Shown here: positions 7,799 through 13,447 of the stretch, piece after piece
How positions within the stretch are numbered: position 1 is the stretch's first letter
Layout of the letters: every line of letters starts with the position of its first letter
Assembly: GCA_002707085.1 (NCBI GenBank)
Contig: PALY01000140.1
Location: forward strand, 1-14,662
Length of the DNA stretch: 14,662 nucleotides
From: Deltaproteobacteria bacterium
GTDB lineage: Bacteria; Myxococcota_A; UBA796
Reading direction: 5' to 3'
Notes under the pieces: model-generated
Told to the model about the DNA's origin: nothing
Seen by the model: only the letters and a program-made list of their open reading frames with translations
Databases searched by the model: none
Translations under genes and position numbers: made by a program

Positions 7799-7870
7799 CC
7801 GCTGATGCGGTCCTTCAAAAAAAAGATTCATTTTCAAACAACCCCGATTCCACACACCAGGAAAATCATC

Positions 7871-8449
7871 ATGACACGTTTCGCACTTATCCCTTGCTTC
7901 CTTATTGCTTCCGCCTGCGCTCCTGAAGCTCAAGAGTTCAGCGCCACTCCCGACTCACGAGACATGTCTCAAGAGTTCGAAGATGGTGCAGAAAGAATCT
8001 TGGTCAACCCCGCAGGTCCCGCTGGCCACCAGGCAAGCCTTGGCGACATGCTGGTCGATGCGGCGATTGATAAGACCGGACAATTGGCCAAACAAAACGA
8101 ATGTGAAATCAAAGGTGCTTTGGCGGCCAAAGTAGACAACAATCTGGACTTTAAAGCACGCATGTTGAACCTTGAGGGCGACACTTTTGGACACATGAAA
8201 GGAATGTTCGTCTTTGGCGAAGAAAAGGCAACAGGACGAATCTATGCCTCGACGTCCAACAATGACCAAGCAAACCGTGTAAAACTCGTCGGTGACTTCG
8301 TGAACTCTTCGATTGAAGCCGACATGTACGTAGCGACCCAAGACGGCGTCATGTCCACAGCTCGCGAACTGACATTCTTTGGGGAATGGACACCAAATGT
8401 AGACCGCCCTGGCGCATTGATGTTGGGTGTGATTGCCGACTGCCGATAG
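7871..8449 (+). CDS. tandem lipoprotein B, paralog of A
   Basis: A 192-residue predicted lipoprotein. The signal MTRFALIPCFLIASAC has lipobox ASAC with Cys16. Its C-terminal domain aligns along its length with lipoprotein A: LGDMLVDAAIDKTGQLA against LGQWLVELAIDEMGQMA, CEIKGAL against CEVVGAL, GDFVNSSIEAD against GEFVQNHIEAD, and FFGEWTP against LFGEWNR, ending ALMLGVIADC. Cys78 and Cys191 are the conserved pair. An ATG at 7871 preceded by AGGAAAATC fits the signal-peptide start; the longer open frame from 7790 would add an implausible basic leader. The gene has its own upstream element and a strong terminator. Expected location is the periplasmic face of a membrane; function unknown. Confidence 0.88.
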   Translation: MTRFALIPCFLIASACAPEAQEFSATPDSRDMSQEFEDGAERILVNPAGPAGHQASLGDMLVDAAIDKTGQLAKQNECEIKGALAAKVDNNLDFKARMLNLEGDTFGHMKGMFVFGEEKATGRIYASTSNNDQANRVKLVGDFVNSSIEADMYVATQDGVMSTARELTFFGEWTPNVDRPGALMLGVIADCR

Positions 8450-8466
8450 ACCCCAGATTTAGCGAA

Positions 8467-8501
8467 AAAAAGCCCGGCCGAAAGGTCGGGCTTTTTCTTT
8501 T
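8467..8501 (+). terminator. intrinsic terminator after lipoprotein B
   Basis: The stem AAAAAGCCCGGCC / GGTCGGGCTTTTT has a GAAA tetraloop (8480-8483) and a single G-U wobble, followed by CTTTT. It begins 18 bases after the stop of lipoprotein B. Its GGTCGGG arm resembles that of the terminator after lipoprotein A. Confidence 0.9.
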
Positions 8502-8519
8502 ATTACAGTGGTTTACAAG

Positions 8520-8583
8520 TTTATTTTAACTTTTTCTCGTGTAGCCCTAATGGGACAAGCCAAACATTCCGTCTCTGTATGTG
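8520..8583 (+). promoter_or_regulatory. repeated upstream element, copy 3 (putative promoter of lipoprotein C)
   Basis: The element consists of TTTATTTTAACTTTTTC (from 8520), TAGCCCTAATG with CCCT at 8545, TTCCGT at 8567 (again exactly 22 bases on), and then CTCTGTATGTG. The flanks differ from copies 1 and 2 and the leader is shorter, about 30-40 bases. The two boxes and their spacing are therefore the conserved part. Confidence 0.5.
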
Positions 8584-8608
8584 TCGCCCCTCTTCTTGGA
8601 GTTTAATC

Positions 8609-9256
8609 ATGACCACGCGCCCACTCACAATCGCCCTCTTTTCCCTCTTCGCCATCGCATGCGCAGAAGAGTCGAATACCAATGTTGACACCTACAGAGC
8701 TGACCTTGTCGATACCGACAACACCATGCTTGCCTCTGACTCTACGGAAGAAGCTGTCGGCGACGACGAAGCCACAGGCGAAACGGGTGATGAAATGCCT
8801 GGAAGTGACGGTGCTGCTGGTGATGAAGGGTTTAATACCGACAGAATCGCTCCACTCACCCAGACCCTGATGCGGGAATACAGTGACGATGGTTGCGAAG
8901 TCATTGGCCAAGTGGAAGGATTCTGGAACGAAACAGACGGCAGCCTTCGCGCCAAATTGATGGATATGGACCGTGACCTCATGGTGGCGATCGACGCTTC
9001 ACTCGTAGTAGAAGAAGACGGCTCTACATCATGGGATGGTGACTGGTATGGCGTCACCGAAGAGGACGACGGTAACGATGGCGAAGAAGCAGAAGTCGAA
9101 ACCGGAACCATCGCAGGATTCTACAACAGAGATGCGGAAACATTTGATGGTCTAACAACGGATGAATCAGGGCCAGAAATTGAGTTCAGTGGCCACTGGG
9201 TGGACATGGGTGAAGAACAAGGCATGATGTTTGGTGTCGCAGCACTCTGCGAATAG
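8609..9256 (+). CDS. tandem lipoprotein C, acidic diverged paralog of A and B
   Basis: A 215-residue predicted lipoprotein. The signal MTTRPLTIALFSLFAIAC places the lipidated Cys at 18, and GGAG lies seven bases before the ATG. A long, strongly acidic Asp/Glu/Gly linker (about 21-75) leads to a domain related to lipoproteins A and B: DGCEVIGQVEGFW, SLRAKLMDMDRD, EFSGHWVDM, and MMFGVAALCE at the end. Cys96 and penultimate Cys214 correspond to the conserved pair of A and B. It is more diverged than A and B are from each other, and has an extra acidic loop (about 150-165). A terminator follows. Acid richness could reflect cation binding or salt adaptation; this is speculation. Confidence 0.85.
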   Translation: MTTRPLTIALFSLFAIACAEESNTNVDTYRADLVDTDNTMLASDSTEEAVGDDEATGETGDEMPGSDGAAGDEGFNTDRIAPLTQTLMREYSDDGCEVIGQVEGFWNETDGSLRAKLMDMDRDLMVAIDASLVVEEDGSTSWDGDWYGVTEEDDGNDGEEAEVETGTIAGFYNRDAETFDGLTTDESGPEIEFSGHWVDMGEEQGMMFGVAALCE

Positions 9257-9270
9257 ACCCATCAATCAAT

Positions 9271-9304
9271 GGAGTGGGCGCCCAATGTGGCGCCCATCCT
9301 TTTT
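9271..9304 (+). terminator. intrinsic terminator after lipoprotein C
   Basis: TGGGCGCC (9275-9282) pairs with GGCGCCCA (9289-9296) around loop CAATGT. The stem extends by GGA/TCC across a bulged G, and TTTTT follows at 9300-9304. It ends 3 bases before the opposing stop of the IPT lipoprotein gene. Confidence 0.85.
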
Positions 9305-9307
9305 GGA

Positions 9308-10396
9308 TCACGGTGATGTGACCGTCAACACACCTGCGGTGGAGTCATCGTAACCGTCATCTGAACCATCCCCTCCACAAATGGGATCTCCCAAATCACA
9401 CAAGAGCCACGGGCCGCTTTCGTAACGGGTTCTTGCTGCATAATTGTAGGTGCCAGGTCCTTCCGGTGCAGGGAAAGTTCCCTCATACTCGTCGTTGGCC
9501 AGGTCGCCCGGAGTCAGTCCATCCTTATCCATGTTGTACCGGGACTCATACCAACTCCAATCTTCATCAGGAACGCTACCCAACGCACCCACGCCAACCT
9601 GAACTTGTATCCCGACACCTTCACCTTCTCCTGAGGTCACATCGTGTAGATACACCCACGTGAACACGCTGTCGGAAGATGCAGAAGCTGAGACTTCCAT
9701 TTCGCAGGGCCATTGAATGTGGCAATAGTCAATGGAAACAGAAGGCACATCTGCGTCGGCGTCCGCATCTGAATCGGCGTCCGCATCGGTGTCGGCGTCC
9801 GCATCTGTGTCGGCGTCCGCATCGGTGTCGGCGTCCGCATCGGTGTCGGCGTCCGCATCGGTGTCGGCGTCCGCATCTGTGTCGGCGTCCGCATCTGAAT
9901 CGGCGTCCGCATCTGAATCGGCGTCCGCATCTGAATCGGCGTCCGCATCTGTGTCGGCGTCCGCATCGGTGTCGGCGTCCGCATCGGTGTCGGCGTCCGC
10001 ATCCGCATCCGCATCCGCATCCGCATCAAAACCAGTATCCAAAGAACTGCCTGTATCGGATTCATCGTAAACAAAGGAAACGGAAGCTGTCGCATCATCT
10101 ACCGGACGAACGACTACAACATCAACCTCCCCTGCACGTCCTGGCGGCGTGACACATGCCAACTCCGCACCAGAAACCAAACTGGTGGACTCACACGGAG
10201 CATCGCCAACAGACACCGTTGACGTGGAATCAAAGCCGCCGCCCTGAATGATGATCGGTGTGCCACCGGAGACAGGACCGTGATCAGGTTCGACAACAGA
10301 CACAAAGAAAACATCATTCGTGTCCCCACCCGCATCCGGTGTTTTGGTATCTCCACCACACGAAAGCAATAGCCAAATCAACATCAAATACCTCAA
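9308..10396 (-). CDS. IPT/TIG-domain lipoprotein with (DADADT/S)n linker
   Basis: A 362-residue predicted surface or periplasmic lipoprotein. The signal [13 protein letters not shown] places the lipidated Cys at 13. Residues about 33-110 form an IPT/TIG (immunoglobulin-like) domain: [21 protein letters not shown], and a Cys68/Cys81 pair. Residues 124-216 are a strict [12 protein letters not shown] hexapeptide array. The C-terminal domain (about 217-362) has Cys225/Cys231 and Cys343/Cys350 and is unrecognised. The TTG at 10396 overlaps the upstream ABC stop (TTGA); an ATG at 10384 with GAGG six bases upstream is an alternative, but it would lose the Arg of the signal n-region. It is the third gene of the leftward operon. 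Likely role: an extended cell-surface or adhesion-type protein with the acidic linker as a stalk, perhaps binding Ca2+. Confidence 0.85.
   Translation of the reverse strand: MRYLMLIWLLLSCGGDTKTPDAGGDTNDVFFVSVVEPDHGPVSGGTPIIIQGGGFDSTSTVSVGDAPCESTSLVSGAELACVTPPGRAGEVDVVVVRPVDDATASVSFVYDESDTGSSLDTGFDADADADADADADTDADADTDADADTDADADSDADADSDADADSDADADTDADADTDADADTDADADTDADADTDADADTDADADSDADADADVPSVSIDYCHIQWPCEMEVSASASSDSVFTWVYLHDVTSGEGEGVGIQVQVGVGALGSVPDEDWSWYESRYNMDKDGLTPGDLANDEYEGTFPAPEGPGTYNYAARTRYESGPWLLCDLGDPICGGDGSDDGYDDSTAGVLTVTSP
9749..10027 (-). repeat. 18-bp coding minisatellite (DADADT/S)n
   Basis: About 15 tandem units of 18 bp encode Asp-Ala-Asp-Ala-Asp-Thr/Ser. On the plus strand the units read as GCGTCCGCATC plus GGTGTCG, TGTGTCG or TGAATCG. 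Thr and Ser variants occur in blocks, and the end nearest the IPT domain is pure (DA)n. Unit length is a multiple of three, so copy-number change alters linker length without breaking the frame. Confidence 0.95.
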
Positions 10397-11361
10397 ATAC
10401 GAAGACCAGAAACAGGATCGAATCGCAAGGGGGAACCCAATTCAACCATGAGTCTGGTACCCACAGTTGGTGGCGATTCAACACTCGCTACCAGTCTGTC
10501 ATTACCGACTTGCAAATGAACAAAACTCTCATGACCCATCGGTTCCACTACATCGACTACGGCTTCTACCGAGCCTCTTCCCAATGCAACGTCATGGGGT
10601 CTGACACCAAGAACCACATCGGGTTCCTGATGTTCCAAAAAGCACATGGGCGGCGACCCGATGAAACCGGCCACAAATCGGTTTGATGGGTTTCCATACA
10701 CTTTCGTTGGCTCATCAACCTGCTGGAGTACACCACCATCGAGTACGGCGATCCGATCAGCCAACGTCATCGCTTCAACCTGATCATGAGTGACATAAAT
10801 CATGGTTGCACCCAACTCTCTGTGCAACCGTTTGAGTTCAATTCGAAGTTTAGTCCGAAGCGCGGCATCCAGATTCGACAATGGTTCATCAAACAGAAAC
10901 ACCTTCGGGCGACGAACGACAGCGCGCCCCATAGCGACCCGTTGGCGTTGTCCACCGGACAACGCTTTTGGATATCGATCCATCAAGCTCTCGAGTCCCA
11001 AAATGTCCGCAGCTTCATCCACAGCGGAACGAATTTCAGCCGGTGGTGTATTCCTCAATTTCAACGCAAAGCCCATGTTTTCACGGACTGTCATGTGCGG
11101 GTATAAAGCGTAGGACTGAAACACCATCGCAACATCGCGGTCACGTGGTTCCAGTTCATCGATTCGTCGATCACCAATGTGGATCTCACCAGCAGTAGGC
11201 GTCTCCAATCCAGCTACACACCGCAACAAGGTGCTTTTCCCACATCCACTTGGCCCCACCAAGACCAGAAATTCACCCGAGTCGACTTCCAAATCGATTT
11301 CCTGCAGGACCTCAACATCATCAAATGACTTCTTGACACCCTTAAACTGCACTCTGCTCAC
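10393..11361 (-). CDS. ABC transporter ATP-binding protein, MalK/UgpC type
   Basis: A 322-residue ABC ATPase. Walker A is GPSGCGKST (36-44), Q-loop Gln82 ([11 protein letters not shown], typical of sugar importers), signature LSGGQRQ (134-140), Walker B VFLFDEP (154-160), D-loop SNLD, and H-loop His192 (YVTHDQ). The C-terminal 85 residues include [11 protein letters not shown] and form a shortened TOBE/OB regulatory domain of the MalK family, which usually reaches about 350-370 residues. The start is GTG at 11361, overlapping the upstream lipoprotein stop as GTGA; the stop overlaps the next gene as TTGA. Such ATPases normally power carbohydrate or glycerol-phosphate importers, but no permease or solute-binding gene is nearby. 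It may serve a transporter encoded elsewhere, or act with the flanking lipoproteins. Confidence 0.93.
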   Translation of the reverse strand: MSRVQFKGVKKSFDDVEVLQEIDLEVDSGEFLVLVGPSGCGKSTLLRCVAGLETPTAGEIHIGDRRIDELEPRDRDVAMVFQSYALYPHMTVRENMGFALKLRNTPPAEIRSAVDEAADILGLESLMDRYPKALSGGQRQRVAMGRAVVRRPKVFLFDEPLSNLDAALRTKLRIELKRLHRELGATMIYVTHDQVEAMTLADRIAVLDGGVLQQVDEPTKVYGNPSNRFVAGFIGSPPMCFLEHQEPDVVLGVRPHDVALGRGSVEAVVDVVEPMGHESFVHLQVGNDRLVASVESPPTVGTRLMVELGSPLRFDPVSGLRI

Positions 11362-12332
11362 GGCCGAACCACTCCCTTATATCTGCGACCATGTTGTGAA
11401 CGGGTAGGCTCCACCCCTACCGCACATCCGTTGTCCACGGCCATCAACTGCACGTCATAGCCCTCCAATAACACGGACCACGACTCATCTACATCCACCA
11501 ATTGCAGACAATTCCCATCTTTTTGATGCGCTACCCGCCCTAGAGCGCGTGCGGTTTCCTCTACAAAGACTTCTTCCATCTCACTGGCTTTCTTCACAGC
11601 AAGGTCGATTGCCGCCCGACGTTCAGACTCATCAAGCAGCCCTGGCTTGAGGACAAAGCGGCGTTCTTCTGGAACGGGGACTTTTCCGATTGGGACAACA
11701 ACTTGTCTGGATGGCACATTGATTCGAAGAAGTGCGGAATCTCCACGAAAGCTGGGCTCTGCATCAAACTCCACCAACAGTTCGGCCCCATCCGCCGTGA
11801 CTTTTCCATCCACAGGCCGAGGTGTCAGCCACCATTGATCGTGCACGGACACAGCGGGTACCAAGTCTCCGCGGAAACGAACTTCTCCCACAGTCTCATC
11901 ACCGCTTTGTAGAAGAAACGAACCGTCTTGCCACATTTTCTGTTCCAACTTCAACGATTCTGCGGCTTTCACTCTTGCTTCATCGATTTCTTCGACGGAC
12001 AATTCTGCTCGCTGCAACTGAATCTCAAATTCTCCGGGGCGAGAGCCCAAAGGAATCACTCCTCCAGCGCCCTCTATTCTCAACGCTGCAACCGCCTCTC
12101 CCAATCCCGTGTTCACCGGAAAGTGAAGCCACGTTGAACCGTCATCATCCGGTACCACCGTCGCCGCCACCTCTCCTTCCGTACTCCACGTGGGACCGTA
12201 CACTCCAATCCGGGTCTGTGCACCTTGGCAACTTAACGACTCCTCCACATGGACCAAGACGCCGTCACCACGCATAGTGAACGGTGTATCCAAGCCACTT
12301 CCAGTGCTGGCACATGCCATTAAAAACCACAT
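11358..12332 (-). CDS. predicted lipoprotein of unknown function with internal duplication
   Basis: A 324-residue protein starting MWFLMACAST: LMAC is a lipobox, but the signal is extremely short and has no basic residue. An in-frame TAG four codons upstream rules out a longer start, so lipidation is uncertain. Two segments resemble each other (about 22-136 and 137-262): each has a strand ending in LRI, a VxPxG turn (GVIPLG; VVVPIG), and a charged helix (LSVEEIDEARVKAAESL; LLDESERRAAIDLAVKKAS). Cys275 and Cys303 lie in the C-terminal part. It is the first gene of the overlapping leftward operon with the ABC ATPase and the IPT lipoprotein. I do not recognise the family. Confidence 0.78.
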   Translation of the reverse strand: MWFLMACASTGSGLDTPFTMRGDGVLVHVEESLSCQGAQTRIGVYGPTWSTEGEVAATVVPDDDGSTWLHFPVNTGLGEAVAALRIEGAGGVIPLGSRPGEFEIQLQRAELSVEEIDEARVKAAESLKLEQKMWQDGSFLLQSGDETVGEVRFRGDLVPAVSVHDQWWLTPRPVDGKVTADGAELLVEFDAEPSFRGDSALLRINVPSRQVVVPIGKVPVPEERRFVLKPGLLDESERRAAIDLAVKKASEMEEVFVEETARALGRVAHQKDGNCLQLVDVDESWSVLLEGYDVQLMAVDNGCAVGVEPTRSQHGRRYKGVVRP

Positions 12333-12380
12333 ACGCTCTGCCTATCATCAACAACAAAAGCCTGCCGTAGCCCGCGTGCG

Positions 12381-12426
12381 TTGACCATTGGCTCGCCGTG
12401 CGTAAACTCATAGGGATTCAGGAGGA
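12381..12426 (+). promoter_or_regulatory. putative sigma-70 promoter and ribosome site of the spike operon
   Basis: TTGACC (12381-12386) and TAAACT (12403-12408) have a 16-base spacer in the gap between the divergent operons. CAGGAGGA (12419-12426) lies three bases before the ATG of the PAAR gene, an almost perfect Shine-Dalgarno sequence. The predicted start near 12415 would leave a very short leader of about 15 bases. Confidence 0.5.
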
Positions 12427-12429
12427 AGC

Positions 12430-12756
12430 ATGCCCGCTGCCGCTCGCAAAACCGACATTTCAATGAACCCATCTGACAGTCATGGAAATTTGTGCTGCGC
12501 TCATAGCGTTAAGGGGCCTGCACTCACAGGGTCAGACAACGTCATCGTTGAAGGCCAGGCTCAACTCCGCGCCCAAGGAATGGACAATGGAGTTCACGGC
12601 TCATGCTGTGGTTCAAATACTTGGGTCACAGTTCAAGGAAGTACTTCCGTCCTGGTGAACGATATTCCCGCTGTTCGCTTCGGCGATATGACCCGACACT
12701 GTGGTGGCTCAGGATCTATCATCAGCGGCTCTTCGAATGTCATTATTGGTGGCTGA
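12430..12756 (+). CDS. PAAR-like tip protein of a contractile injection system
   Basis: A 108-residue PAAR-like protein. It has the Gly/Ser/Val beta pattern of the family: ALTGSDNVIVEGQ, TWVTVQGSTSVLVNDIPAVRFGDMTRHCGGSGSIISGSSNVIIGG. Candidate zinc ligands are His18, His25, His56, His90 and Cys91, plus the Cys22/23 and Cys59/60 pairs. PAAR proteins form the sharp conical tip on VgrG/gpV spikes of type VI secretion systems, extracellular injection systems and phage tails. A strong ribosome site precedes the ATG. It is followed at 21 bp by the first spike gene, and the three genes form one operon. No effector extension is attached. Confidence 0.88.
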   Translation: MPAAARKTDISMNPSDSHGNLCCAHSVKGPALTGSDNVIVEGQAQLRAQGMDNGVHGSCCGSNTWVTVQGSTSVLVNDIPAVRFGDMTRHCGGSGSIISGSSNVIIGG

Positions 12757-12777
12757 CCAAAAACAAGAGAGACACAC

Positions 12778-13434
12778 ATGCCCAGACTTACAGACCACAA
12801 CGGTCGCCCGCTTTCAGGACAAATGCCAGGACTTGTCGAAGCCATCGTGGTCGACAATATCGATCCTGCACGATTGGGCCGCGTAAAGCTGAAATTTCCG
12901 ACATTGCCGGAGATGCCGAATAGTTTCTGGGCGCGCTTGGTGATGCCAATGGCCGGTCAAGAACGTGGGTGGATGACCATACCCGAAAAGGACGATGAGG
13001 TATTGGTGGCCTTTATCCATGGCGACATTCAACACGCAATCGTACTTGGTGCTTTGTACAACGGAGTGGATACCCCACCCTATGCAAACGAGGATGCACA
13101 AAACAACCTCCGCGTCTTTCAATCCCGTTCAGGCCACAGGCTGACCTTTGATGACACCATGGGCCAAGAACGAGTCGAGTTGATTCTTCACAATGAAGAA
13201 ATCCGTGTCATCTGGGACTCCGCAAATCAAACCCTGGCCGTCTACTCAGGCAAAGACATCATCATTGAAGCTGAAGATACGATTTCAGTGAAGTGTACAG
13301 ACTTCATCTTGGATGCATCAAACAGCATCAATATCGGGGCAGGCGCCTCTGCTAGCTTAAAAGCTGGAGCGAGTACAAGCGTAGATGGTGGAGCTGACTT
13401 GGTACTCCGCGCAGCGATGCTCAACATCAACTAA
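12778..13434 (+). CDS. phage baseplate assembly protein V / VgrG-like spike protein (spike 1)
   Basis: A 218-residue protein with the gp5-type OB domain at about residues 15-95: VVDNIDPARLGRVKLKFP, WARLVMPMAGQERGW, DDEVLVAF, AIVLGALYNGVDTPP. This is followed by RVFQSRSGHRLTFDDT and a beta-helix needle region (about 110-218, including ISVKCTDFILDAS). The large gp27-like part of a full VgrG is absent, so the length matches short gpV-type spikes. The expected role is a trimeric spike under the PAAR tip in the baseplate. The ribosome site before the ATG is weak (AAGAGAG), which fits translation coupled to the PAAR gene. It is clearly paralogous to the next gene. Confidence 0.9.
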   Translation: MPRLTDHNGRPLSGQMPGLVEAIVVDNIDPARLGRVKLKFPTLPEMPNSFWARLVMPMAGQERGWMTIPEKDDEVLVAFIHGDIQHAIVLGALYNGVDTPPYANEDAQNNLRVFQSRSGHRLTFDDTMGQERVELILHNEEIRVIWDSANQTLAVYSGKDIIIEAEDTISVKCTDFILDASNSINIGAGASASLKAGASTSVDGGADLVLRAAMLNIN

Positions 13435-13447
13435 GGACGAAACCAGC

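Noticed and set aside
9746..10027. CRISPR array
   Set aside because: The repeats are directly adjacent 18-bp coding units without unique spacers.
9637..10152. Long open frames of MRTPTP, RRPHRC and SASASV repeats across the minisatellite on other frames and strand
   Set aside because: They are translations of the same 18-bp repeat, which lacks stops in all frames; the DADADT frame has a lipoprotein signal, an IPT domain and operon context.
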